Assembly (NCBI GenBank): GCA_023150935.1
Contig: JAKLJW010000008.1
Coordinates: forward strand, 65,721 to 128,130
Length of the DNA stretch: 62,410 nt
Reading direction: 5' to 3'
Origin: Candidatus Binatia bacterium
GTDB lineage: Bacteria > Desulfobacterota > Binatia > HRBIN30
Numbering within the stretch: position 1 is the stretch's first letter; every line of letters starts with the position of its first letter. The position numbers and the translations under genes are program-made. The notes under the pieces were generated by a model, which was not told the origin of the DNA, searched no databases, and was given only the letters and a program-made list of their open reading frames with translations. Below, piece by piece: positions 34,708 to 42,671 of this stretch.

Positions 34708-35874
34708 ATGGTGAAATCCCAGAGGCATTGGCCGATTGCGGTTCTTGCCGGCGTAATGGCAAGCGCGCTTTTCGCGTGCGGCGGCAGCAGCGGATCTCCG
34801 GCGGAACCGCCGCCGCCCAATCCGCTGTACGTGCGACAGTCGGGGGATGACGCCAACACGGGCGCCGACCCCGCCACGGCGCTGCGCACCATCAATCGCG
34901 CGGCCCAACTGGCGCGTAAAGGCTACACCATCGTGGTCGGCGCCGGCACCTATCCCGGTAACATCACCACCGACCGACCAGGCGAGGTCCCCGACGGCAT
35001 TGCCTTCGTGGCCGACGTACGGGGGCAGATCACGGGAGACGCTGGCCCCGTAACCGTCGACGCGGGCGGCGCCGGCCCGGGCTTCAGCCTGTCCAATACC
35101 GGGCCGCTGCGCCAGGGGGGTAAGACCCTGCGCCCTACCATCGACGGGTTCACTGTGATCAACGCAACCGACGGCGGCGTGGTCGTCAAGGGCGGACTCG
35201 ATTTCATCGTGCAGAACTGCACCGTATCCGGCACCTCCGGTTCGGGTATTCGATTGCAGGGGACGGCCAACTCCCTGGTCTTCAACAACCTTGTGTACCG
35301 CAACCGGACATCCGCCCGCATCGAAGGCGTGGGAATAGCCCTGACGCTGGGCTCTAACGGCAACCTGCTCGTGAACAACACCATTGCCCTGAATGAAAGC
35401 CATGGCATAAGGGTCGGCAATTCGGACCAGGCATCGAACGGCACTTACATCCGCAACAACATTATTCAGGCCAACGGCGGCGACGCGAGCCTCAAGATCT
35501 TTGGCCGCGACACCACTTACACCGGCGGCTTCAACCTGGTGCTTCCCGACGTCTACAATCCGACTTCTATCCGCCGCAATCAGGACATCCACGTCGACGC
35601 GCAATTCGTCAATTCCTTGCAGAACAACTTCGCCCTGCAACTCACCAGCCCCGCACTTGGCGCGGGCATCATGCCTAAGATCGATACAGGTGGCGGCGTG
35701 TTCGTCGACATCCGAACGGTCGACCGGCTCCGCGACGTCCTCGAAGGAGAAGACGTAACCCTCGGCGAGTTCCTCGCCGACCGCACCGTGACCGCAACCA
35801 ACGACTGCGATACCGGCACTCCGGACCTCGGAGTGCACACACCGCCGCCGCAACGCTGCACCGCACCGCGGTAA
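34708..35874 (+). CDS. Beta-helix lipoprotein
   Basis: A 388-residue exported lipoprotein. The signal ends in a lipobox-like ASALFAC followed by GGSSGSP. A right-handed parallel beta-helix begins about residue 55 with the DUF1565-like DDANTGADPATALRTINRA, then GYTIVVGAGTYPG and several turns with NNLVYRN, VNNTIALNES and RNNIIQANGG ladders. Such folds bind or cleave polysaccharides, but I see no clear catalytic residues. A weak AAGG site precedes the ATG. It is convergent with aroC. Confidence 0.75.
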   Translation: MVKSQRHWPIAVLAGVMASALFACGGSSGSPAEPPPPNPLYVRQSGDDANTGADPATALRTINRAAQLARKGYTIVVGAGTYPGNITTDRPGEVPDGIAFVADVRGQITGDAGPVTVDAGGAGPGFSLSNTGPLRQGGKTLRPTIDGFTVINATDGGVVVKGGLDFIVQNCTVSGTSGSGIRLQGTANSLVFNNLVYRNRTSARIEGVGIALTLGSNGNLLVNNTIALNESHGIRVGNSDQASNGTYIRNNIIQANGGDASLKIFGRDTTYTGGFNLVLPDVYNPTSIRRNQDIHVDAQFVNSLQNNFALQLTSPALGAGIMPKIDTGGGVFVDIRTVDRLRDVLEGEDVTLGEFLADRTVTATNDCDTGTPDLGVHTPPPQRCTAPR

Positions 35875-35889
35875 GCGTCGCCCCGGCGT

Positions 35890-36975
35890 CTACCCCCCGC
35901 ACTGCGCGCGCTGGCGCAGGTAATGGTCGGCGAGGACCAGGCAGGCCATCGCTTCGACGACCGGAACCGCCCGCGGCAGCACGCAAGGGTCGTGTCGGCC
36001 GCGCGCTTCGAGCGCGACCGCCTGCCCGCTTCGATCCACCGTCTGCTGCGCCTGCGAAATCGTCGCCGTCGGCTTGAACGCAACTCGAAAGACGACGTCC
36101 TCGCCGTTGCTGATACCCCCCTGCACACCTCCGGAGCGGTTGCTTGTGGTGCGAATCTTCCCGTCGGCATCGGCGGCAAACGGATCGTTGTGCTCGCGCC
36201 CGGTCATGGCCGTACCCGCAAAGCCGCTGCCGATCTCGAACCCCTTCGTCGCCGGCAACGACAGCATCGCTTTGGCAAGATCGGCCTCCAGCCGGTCGAA
36301 CACGGGCTCGCCGAGCCCGGCCGGAACGCCGCGGCACACGCACTCGACAATACCGCCGAGGGAGTCGCCGGCACGACGCGCCGCTTCGATGCGCTCGATC
36401 ATCGCCGACGCCGACGCCGCGTCCGGGCAGCGGACGAGGTTCGCTTCCACCGCGGCCGCCGTCACACTTGCCGGATCGATTTGCGCCTCGACCCCGTGGA
36501 CCCGCGTGACATAGGCCAGTACCTCCACCTGCGCGGCCACCCGCAGCAGCTTACGCGCGACGGCGCCGGCCGCCACCCGGCCGACCGTCTCGCGCGCGGA
36601 TGCCCGCCCGCCGCCCCGCCAATCGCGGATGCCGTACTTCGCCTCGTACGTGTAATCCGCGTGCGAAGGACGGTAGACGTCCTTGAAATCCGCGTACGCA
36701 CTCGGACGCGCGTCGGTGTTCCGCACCAGGATCGCAATCGGCGTTCCGAGCGTCATCCCCTCGTACAGACCAGATAGGACCTCCGCCCGATCGGGCTCGC
36801 TGCGCGGCGTGGTGATCCGACTCTGCCCCGGACGGCGCCGGTCGAGGTCGTACTGGATCTCCTCGGCAGTCACCGGCAACCGCGGCGGACAGCCGTCCAC
36901 GACTACCCCGACGGCACCGCCGTGGGACTCACCGAAGGTAGTCAAGCGGAACAACCGCCCGAAAGTCGATCCCAT
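35890..36975 (-). CDS. aroC: Chorismate synthase
   Basis: A 361-residue chorismate synthase, full length. The family signatures are present: [62 protein letters not shown], and [20 protein letters not shown], including the conserved His and FMN-binding segments. It forms chorismate from EPSP with reduced flavin. It is the last gene of a long minus-strand series that continues leftward from the MaoC gene. Confidence 0.96.
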   Translation of the reverse strand: MGSTFGRLFRLTTFGESHGGAVGVVVDGCPPRLPVTAEEIQYDLDRRRPGQSRITTPRSEPDRAEVLSGLYEGMTLGTPIAILVRNTDARPSAYADFKDVYRPSHADYTYEAKYGIRDWRGGGRASARETVGRVAAGAVARKLLRVAAQVEVLAYVTRVHGVEAQIDPASVTAAAVEANLVRCPDAASASAMIERIEAARRAGDSLGGIVECVCRGVPAGLGEPVFDRLEADLAKAMLSLPATKGFEIGSGFAGTAMTGREHNDPFAADADGKIRTTSNRSGGVQGGISNGEDVVFRVAFKPTATISQAQQTVDRSGQAVALEARGRHDPCVLPRAVPVVEAMACLVLADHYLRQRAQCGG

Positions 36976-37027
36976 GAAGCGAGTCTATGGGAGGCTCGCG
37001 GCCACGACAAGCGCCACGCCGGGACAG

Positions 37028-37744
37028 TCAGACGACGTAACCGCGCGGCCCGGAAGCCACCAGCACCGGTTCGCCGTAGCACAAGGCATGCTCGGGACCG
37101 ATCTCGATCTGATTGAGCGCTATCTGAAATCGCTGCAGCGGACTTTCAACCAGCACCGCCAGCCGGAAGCTGCCGTCGGCACGCACCACTGCGGGTTCGA
37201 AAGCCTGCACGGTGTGGAGCACCTCCCAGCCCTCGCGGGTAACGATCCGACTCCACTCCTCGGCGGAAGCGACAACGTACGAGTGCACCCAGCGGACACT
37301 GGCCCACAGCTCCTGCATGGCGAGCCAGTAGTCGAACGCCCCGACGGCGGTGTCGGGAAAGGAGAAGTGCCGGTACAGGAGTTCCACGTCCTGCGTCGGA
37401 CCTCCGGCGCCGCCCGAGGCGAGCGCGTCGGGCGGCGGATGCCAGTCGAGCACCTGGCGAATGCGGTTGACGTCCGTCGTCGTGCGCGCAACGAACGGGC
37501 GCACCAGCAGATCGCGACCGCGCTGCCCGAAGAACCGATACCGAACGCACCGGTCGAACGGCAACTCGACGTCGGGGATCGCAGCGAGAACGGCCGCGGC
37601 GTTGGCCTCGAAGGTTTCCTCCCAGTACGCCGCCTCCGGAACTCGCGGCGGCACGCCGCAGTCGTCGAGCGCACGCTGGCGGGCCGCGGCGATCGCGGAT
37701 GTAACCGCACGCACGTGCGCCGCCGGAACGAACTCGACCGTCAT
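37028..37744 (-). CDS. Hypothetical protein of about 238 residues
   Basis: I recognise no family. The protein is soluble-looking, with aromatic-rich segments (ELWASVRWVHSYVVASAEEW; FDYWLAMQ) and a conserved-looking VRYRFFGQRGRDLLVRPFVA. The start at ATG 37744 is supported by a GAGG upstream; the open frame extends to 37924 but its added 60 residues are Pro/Arg-rich and unlike coding sequence. It sits 52 bases before aroC on the same strand. Confidence 0.65.
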   Translation of the reverse strand: MTVEFVPAAHVRAVTSAIAAARQRALDDCGVPPRVPEAAYWEETFEANAAAVLAAIPDVELPFDRCVRYRFFGQRGRDLLVRPFVARTTTDVNRIRQVLDWHPPPDALASGGAGGPTQDVELLYRHFSFPDTAVGAFDYWLAMQELWASVRWVHSYVVASAEEWSRIVTREGWEVLHTVQAFEPAVVRADGSFRLAVLVESPLQRFQIALNQIEIGPEHALCYGEPVLVASGPRGYVV

Positions 37745-37954
37745 GCAACCAGCCTCGCCACTTGCCGCGGTAAACGCAAGCGACGGCTCGCCGATCGATC
37801 GGCCGGGACGCGTACAGGTCGGCAAACGCGGGCGATCGACAGGCCCAGGTCGATCGCCGCCCGATTCGGTCCTGCGAGGCCGTTTCAGCTCCGGCCAGCC
37901 ACCCGCCGGCAGACGCAAGCCCAACCTCTCGAGCGGTCCCCCGCCGTCCGCGCG

Positions 37955-39427
37955 TCACAGCCGGCGCAAGTACCGTAACAGCGTACGCACGCCGAAACCG
38001 GTCGCGCCGCGCGGATGCGCGGGCAACGGCTTGTCCGTAACGACCGTGCTCGAGAAATCGATGTGCGCCCAGGCCGGCGCGGTGACGAACTCGCGCAGAA
38101 AGAGCCCGCCGATGATCGTACCCGCACCGGCACCATCGCCAATGTTCTTGAGGTCGGCTACCAGACTGTCAAGCTCGCCGCGGTAGTCGGCAATCAAGGG
38201 CAGCTCCCAGAGGTTCTCCCCGCAGGCACGGCCGGCGGCGATGAGATCGCGGGCAAGATCGGCGTCGGTGGCCATGATCGCCGCGCACCGACTCCCGAGA
38301 GCGGTGCGCACGGCGGCGGTGAGCGTGGCCAGATCGATGAGCACGTCCGGCTTGCGCGCGCTGGCATAAGACAGTGCATCGGCAAGCACGAGTCGACCTT
38401 CCGCGTCGGTGTTGAGCACCTCGATGCTCTTGCCGTTGGCAGCGCGCACAACGTCGCCCGGCTTGAGGGCGCCGCTCCCCGGCATGTTCTCGGCGGCGGC
38501 CACGTAGCCGCGCACTTCCACGGCAACTCCGAGGGTACGCACCACGCTCATGGCACCGAGGACCGCGGCGGCACCTGCCATGTCGCGCTTCTGTACCTGC
38601 ATGGACTCGGCGGGTTTGAGCGACAGACCGCCGCTGTCGAAGGTGATGCCCTTGCCGGCGAGAGCCACGCACGGCCCACCCGGCCGGCGCCGGCGGGGCG
38701 TATACACGAGCTCGATGAAGCAGGGCGGCTGGTCGCTGCCCTGAGAGACGCCGAGAATGGCCCCCATGCGTGCCCGGCGGAGACCCGGTCCGGTTAACAC
38801 GCGAACCCGCAGGCGCTGGTCGCGGGCGATGCGGCGGGCCTCTCTGGCGAGGTAGGTCGGCGTCGCGATCGCGGCGGGAAGATTCACCAGGTCGCGCGCA
38901 TACGAAGTTGCGCGCGCGCCGGCGCGCGCTGCCGCGACCGCGGTTTCCAGTTCCGGCTCGCGCGCGGGCACTAGAACGGCAACCTGCCGGACCCCGGCCG
39001 TCGACGCGGGTGCGCTCTTCAGATGATCGAACGTGTAGGCCCCTAGGATGAATCCCTCGGCAATCGCCTCGACGACCTCGGCGCGCCGGCGCGCGGCCGG
39101 TACAGAGACGGCGATTCGCGTCGCACCAAGCTCGGGAGCCCGCGTGAGCGCCGCTTGCGCGAACTTGTACCAGACCGATGGCTCGCTAGCGCCGCCACAG
39201 CCGACAACAAGCACGTAGCGAACTTCCAGCTCGTCGGCCGCTTCACAGACGACCGCCTCGCCCTCCTTGCCGCCAAAACGCCGCGCGCGCAGCGCGGCTC
39301 CGAGACGGCCGCGCAGCCGCCGATCGATCTCGGCAAGCGACGCCGTCTCGTCGGGTCCGACGGCCAACGCTAGGAGGTCGGCCCGGACCTCCGTCGGAGA
39401 CCCAACCTCCATGTCCACTCGCAACAT
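37955..39427 (-). CDS. pepA: Leucyl aminopeptidase (M17)
   Basis: A 490-residue cytosol aminopeptidase. The C-terminal catalytic domain has the two-metal signatures ALAGKGITFDSGGLSLKP, MQVQKRDMAGAAAVLGAM and NTDAEGRLVLADALSYA, where the M17 metal ligands and bicarbonate-site Arg lie. The N-terminal domain is more divergent, as usual. AAGGGAGAG precedes the ATG at 39427; 48 further codons upstream are open but overlap the neighbouring lipoprotein gene. Confidence 0.94.
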   Translation of the reverse strand: MLRVDMEVGSPTEVRADLLALAVGPDETASLAEIDRRLRGRLGAALRARRFGGKEGEAVVCEAADELEVRYVLVVGCGGASEPSVWYKFAQAALTRAPELGATRIAVSVPAARRRAEVVEAIAEGFILGAYTFDHLKSAPASTAGVRQVAVLVPAREPELETAVAAARAGARATSYARDLVNLPAAIATPTYLAREARRIARDQRLRVRVLTGPGLRRARMGAILGVSQGSDQPPCFIELVYTPRRRRPGGPCVALAGKGITFDSGGLSLKPAESMQVQKRDMAGAAAVLGAMSVVRTLGVAVEVRGYVAAAENMPGSGALKPGDVVRAANGKSIEVLNTDAEGRLVLADALSYASARKPDVLIDLATLTAAVRTALGSRCAAIMATDADLARDLIAAGRACGENLWELPLIADYRGELDSLVADLKNIGDGAGAGTIIGGLFLREFVTAPAWAHIDFSSTVVTDKPLPAHPRGATGFGVRTLLRYLRRL

Positions 39428-39456
39428 GGCGCTCTCCCTTCGCATCTCCGCCCCGA

Positions 39457-39750
39457 TCATTGGCTGTGCCGGCGCAGGTAATCGAGCAGCAGCGTCGTCT
39501 CGGCCGGCGACAGCGGCTCGACACCGCGGCGCACCATGTCGCCGTGCATGCGCTCCACCTGCACCCGCCACATCTCCGCCGTCATACTACCGGGCGCGTA
39601 GAGGCGGTGGCACCCGCGGCAGCGGTCGGCGTAGAGCCGCGCCCCCGCCGACTCGGGCTCGGGCAGCGGCGCCTCGCATCCGGCCAGTGCGCCGGCGACC
39701 ACGACGACGGCAAGCCAGTATCGGCGCTGCCGGCGGGGCGCGCCTCTCAT
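39457..39750 (-). CDS. Small cytochrome c-type lipoprotein
   Basis: A 97-residue protein. A basic N-terminus (MRGAPRRQRRYW) and a hydrophobic stretch end in a lipobox-like GALAGC at about residue 25. A single CRGCH haem-c site follows, with YAPGSMTAEMW downstream that could supply the distal Met. The start overlaps the stop of the PTPS gene (ATGA), and pepA follows after 29 bases. It is probably a periplasmic membrane-anchored electron carrier; the partner is unknown. Confidence 0.75.
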   Translation of the reverse strand: MRGAPRRQRRYWLAVVVVAGALAGCEAPLPEPESAGARLYADRCRGCHRLYAPGSMTAEMWRVQVERMHGDMVRRGVEPLSPAETTLLLDYLRRHSQ

Positions 39751-40235
39751 GGAACAGCCCGGCAAAAGGCGGTCTGACCGGGCGTCTCTTCGACTCCGAC
39801 TTCCATGACCGTAATACCCTGCGCGCCTTCCGCCGCAAGCTCGGCACGAACCTCCCCCACCAGGTAGCGCGCAAGCTCTTCCGCCGAACTGTGAACTATC
39901 GGCAGCAAAATCGCGTCGCTCAAGGGAATGCGGAACTCGTCGTCCTCGTAATTGAGCACCACCTGCCGCCCCTCGGTGCGAATCGTCAAGCAGTCCGACA
40001 ACGCCGGAACTATCGTCCGCTCGTCCAGTCGCATACACACGCGCTTCGCAACCTTCTTGACGACGCCGAAGTCCAACACATAACCCTGTTGGCCCAGAAC
40101 GCCCTCGACCTCCACCGAGACGCGGTAGTTGTGCCCGTGCAGCGCCTCGCGGAAGCCCTTGTACGCGATGAAATGGGCGGCGTTGAACTTCAGGTAGTCC
40201 TTCTTCACGTAAACGCGAAAGGTCTGCTCACTCAT
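39747..40235 (-). CDS. 6-pyruvoyltetrahydropterin synthase family protein, PTPS-III-like
   Basis: A 162-residue COG0720 protein. The zinc His residues are in FNAAHFIAY and LHGHNYRVSVEVEG, and the C-terminal EVGVEETPGQTAF contains the pterin-anchoring Glu. QueD and PTPS carry a catalytic Cys before HGH; here the segment reads REALHGH with no Cys, i.e. an ExxHGH pattern, which I recall as the PTPS-III type that replaces dihydroneopterin aldolase in folate synthesis. So a folate role is more likely than queuosine. The downstream cytochrome gene overlaps by four bases. Confidence 0.82.
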   Translation of the reverse strand: MSEQTFRVYVKKDYLKFNAAHFIAYKGFREALHGHNYRVSVEVEGVLGQQGYVLDFGVVKKVAKRVCMRLDERTIVPALSDCLTIRTEGRQVVLNYEDDEFRIPLSDAILLPIVHSSAEELARYLVGEVRAELAAEGAQGITVMEVGVEETPGQTAFCRAVP

Positions 40236-40263
40236 CGTGGTCCCATCGTGGTCCCCTGGGATT

Positions 40264-40281
40264 GGCAGCCCGTGGGCTGCC
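40264..40281. terminator. Short hairpin between two minus-strand genes
   Basis: GGCAGCCC and GGGCTGCC flank a two-base loop. It lies 20 bases past the stop of the upstream minus-strand gene. A 12-base direct duplication of CATCGTGGTCCC at about 40233-40256 lies next to it. No T-tract. Confidence 0.35.
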
Positions 40282-40300
40282 GGGAATCGATCTCTCCCTC

Positions 40301-41200
40301 TTACTGGTCGGCAGAGCCCATGCAACCCCGCAGAAATCCATCCAGCCCGCTCCGGTCGAGGGCGTGGGACGCCGGGCCGAAGGCCGAGAAGTACGTGGAC
40401 GCGGGCAGGTTGGTCGCCGCCAGAAAACGTGCAAGCTCCTGACGCTGCTCGGTCACAATGGCGCCCCGCACCGCGCCGGCGAGCCCGGGATCGTCCGCCA
40501 ACGAGGCCAGAAGGTCGCGCACGGCGATACCGTGGACGCCGCCGAGGAGACATGAAACCAGGTAGGCAAGCTGGGCCCGGCTCGGCTGCCGCCGCCAGGC
40601 GTCGGTCGGGCTCAACAGGCCGGTTTGCCCGCTCCGGACGCGCACGGCGACAATGCGGTCGCTGCCGGTCCCCTCGAATCCCGGTGCCAGGAACGTCAGG
40701 ACACAACGTCCGTCCGACAGACGTATGGGGTGCGGCACGGCGTGCGGGGAGGTGTACCCGATCCGGCGATAGAGCCCGGTGCGAAAGTCCCTCACATCCA
40801 GGCCGGCGCGCTCGAACGCGGCCCAAAGGTAGTCGGCCAGTGCCATACCCTCGGCGGTCGCTTCTTCGCGCAATCGCTGCAACGCCCCTCCGCTGTAGCC
40901 GGCATGGTCGGCGAAGCGGGCCAGCGCCATCGGCGCCACCCCGATCGCCAGACCTTCCGCTTCGCCGGTGGGCGCAGCGTCCGCAGCCAGCAAGCGGGCG
41001 CCGAGCGGAACGTCGTCGCGTACTCGATCGAGCACCATCGCAAAGTGATCGCCGGCGTTCGCGAGCCTGCCCAGGCCGCGTTCACCATTGGAAAACGCGA
41101 CCCTGCCGGCCGATGCGGCGCGCAGCGGGCCGCGGCTCTGGAGCCCATAACCGCTCATTAGCGATCCGTACTCCAGCACGATTGTCTCGGTGGAGCGCAC
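40301..41200 (-). CDS. Hypothetical protein with GGCT-like N-terminus
   Basis: A 299-residue protein whose N-terminus reads VLEYGSLMSGYGLQSRGPL, resembling the YGSLM substrate loop of gamma-glutamylcyclotransferases, followed by ANAGDHFAMVL. The remaining 200 residues (CVLTFLAPGFEGTGSDRI; AQLAYLVSCLLGGVHG) I do not recognise. The start is a GTG preceded by GGGGGAGG, 12 bases after the MaoC stop. The function is open; the GGCT fold is only a suggestion. Confidence 0.6.
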   Translation of the reverse strand: MRSTETIVLEYGSLMSGYGLQSRGPLRAASAGRVAFSNGERGLGRLANAGDHFAMVLDRVRDDVPLGARLLAADAAPTGEAEGLAIGVAPMALARFADHAGYSGGALQRLREEATAEGMALADYLWAAFERAGLDVRDFRTGLYRRIGYTSPHAVPHPIRLSDGRCVLTFLAPGFEGTGSDRIVAVRVRSGQTGLLSPTDAWRRQPSRAQLAYLVSCLLGGVHGIAVRDLLASLADDPGLAGAVRGAIVTEQRQELARFLAATNLPASTYFSAFGPASHALDRSGLDGFLRGCMGSADQ

Positions 41201-41212
41201 GCGCCTCCCCCG

Positions 41213-41671
41213 TCAAACGTAGTAGCGGTATACGGCCTCGGCCAGGCAAGCGGGTCGTAACTCGCCCTCGACCTCGAACGCCAAAGCCAGCGTCGCCTCC
41301 ATCCCGCCCTTTATCGGCACCACCGCCTGCATGGTGGCACGCAGCCTGAGCCGCCGGCCGACACGCACCGGGCTGGTGAACCGGACACTGTTGAGCCCGT
41401 AGTTCACCACCAGACGGGTTCCCGTGACGGAAAGAATCTGCGGAATCAGGTACGGGGCCAGCGATAGCGTGTAGTAGCCGTGCGCGATCGTGCACCTGAA
41501 CGGGGATTCGCGCGCCGCCCGCTCGGGGTCGACGTGGATCCACTGCCGATCGTGCGTGGCGTCGGCGAACCGATCGATCTCGTCCTGCGAGACACTATGC
41601 CAGCCAGACGCACCTAGCTCTTCCCCGGCCAGACCGGGCAAGGCGGTCACGTCGACAACGCGCGCCGTCAT
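41213..41671 (-). CDS. MaoC-like hotdog dehydratase
   Basis: A 152-residue hotdog-fold protein with the (R)-specific enoyl-CoA hydratase signature: FADATHDRQWIHVDPERA, then CTIAHGYYTLSLAPYL, where the Asp and His of the hydratase motif lie. These enzymes hydrate 2-enoyl-CoAs, often for polyhydroxyalkanoate synthesis or the ethylmalonyl-CoA pathway (mesaconyl-CoA hydratase is a larger relative). The start at 41671 is chosen because the extra 12 codons of the longer frame are not family-like. Confidence 0.85.
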   Translation of the reverse strand: MTARVVDVTALPGLAGEELGASGWHSVSQDEIDRFADATHDRQWIHVDPERAARESPFRCTIAHGYYTLSLAPYLIPQILSVTGTRLVVNYGLNSVRFTSPVRVGRRLRLRATMQAVVPIKGGMEATLALAFEVEGELRPACLAEAVYRYYV

Positions 41672-41690
41672 GGGCGTGTGCGATTCATGG

Positions 41691-41720
41691 CCCGGGGCCC
41701 CGCCCACCGGGGACCCCGGG
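41691..41720. terminator. GC-rich hairpin downstream of the RRM gene
   Basis: CCCGGGG (41691-41697) and CCCCGGG (41714-41720) pair, with further inner pairing across GCCCCGCCC. It is 16 bases past the stop of the minus-strand RNA-binding protein gene and just upstream of the MaoC start. Confidence 0.5.
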
Positions 41721-41735
41721 CACCGATTGCTTTAC

Positions 41736-42074
41736 TCAGCGACGGTTCCAACCGCCTCGGCCGCGCTCGCCGCCACCGCCACCGTAACCGCCACCGCCGC
41801 CGCCGCCACCGCCGCCGCCGCGGCCGGTCTGCTCGCGAGCCTCGTTGACGCGCATCGCCCGACCCTTAAGCTCCTTGCCGTCGAACTCCTGAACGGCGCG
41901 CTGCGCCTCGCCGGCCGTCGACATTTCGACGAAGCCGAACCCCCGCGACTGGCCCGTGCTACGGTCCATGATCACGGCTGCAGACTCGACAGCGCCGGCC
42001 TGGGCGAACAGCTCCTCGAGGTCCTTGGTGGTGACCTCGAACGCGAGGTTCCCGACGTACAATCTCTTACCCAT
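41736..42074 (-). CDS. RRM RNA-binding protein with glycine-rich tail
   Basis: A 112-residue protein with one RNA recognition motif (about 3-80): RNP2 LYVGNLAF and RNP1 SRGFGFVEM, then a Gly/Tyr/Arg tail with eleven consecutive Gly. This is the bacterial/cyanobacterial Rbp type, often cold-induced and thought to act as an RNA chaperone. The 285-base leader to the next gene upstream is long, as in cold-shock mRNAs, but I see no specific thermosensor. Confidence 0.92.
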   Translation of the reverse strand: MGKRLYVGNLAFEVTTKDLEELFAQAGAVESAAVIMDRSTGQSRGFGFVEMSTAGEAQRAVQEFDGKELKGRAMRVNEAREQTGRGGGGGGGGGGGYGGGGGERGRGGWNRR

Positions 42075-42359
42075 TGTCTAACCCTTCTCCTTGTGACGGA
42101 CGGCCACTGCGGTCGAGTCCGCTGTACTTCCCGGGGGCGACTCCCCCCCATTCTTCAGGGGCACCCAGAACGCCGGGGGGTGCCTGGACCCGTGGTGACC
42201 ATCGCTGCGACGCTGCTCCCGCTGTCGCGAGCGTCATGACGCGATGACCATCTGCCGCGGCGAGAAAGAGTATACGGGGCAACGAGGGAACCTGTCAGCC
42301 TGTTAGCAGGTCGAGGTGGCGCTGTCGAGCACAATCGAGCCCCCGGGCCTGACGCCCTG

Positions 42360-42671
42360 TCAGTGGAAAACGAGCGTGACATCGAAGTACATCAGGATCT
42401 CGCGATCGCATTCTTTACACACGAGGCGGCTGATCCGGAACCTCCGCAACCCGATCGCACGCGACGTCTCCCCGGTCATCGAGTAATGGCCGCCGCATCG
42501 GCAGCGCTGCGCCGCAATCGCGCCATCGATTTCGTCGAAGCCGCCGACCACCAGCGCCCGCTCGAGCGACGCGCCCGGACGCTGCCGCTCGGCACGCCAC
42601 ACCCGCAGGCGCCGCCACCCCAACACTGCCACTGCCGCTACAATAGCCAGGGTAAAGAGCACCCCGGTCAT
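42360..42671 (-). CDS. Small membrane protein with C-terminal zinc-ribbon-like cysteines
   Basis: Read from ATG 42671, which overlaps the antiporter stop as ATGA, it has 103 residues. One N-terminal membrane span (GVLFTLAIVAAVAVLGW) is followed by a basic RRLRVWRAER and a cytosolic domain with two Cys pairs, CRCGGHY and LVCKECDREI, that could bind zinc. I recognise no family. A GTG at 42707 would give 115 residues but has no ribosome site. Coupling to the antiporter suggests a linked function. Confidence 0.62.
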   Translation of the reverse strand: MTGVLFTLAIVAAVAVLGWRRLRVWRAERQRPGASLERALVVGGFDEIDGAIAAQRCRCGGHYSMTGETSRAIGLRRFRISRLVCKECDREILMYFDVTLVFH

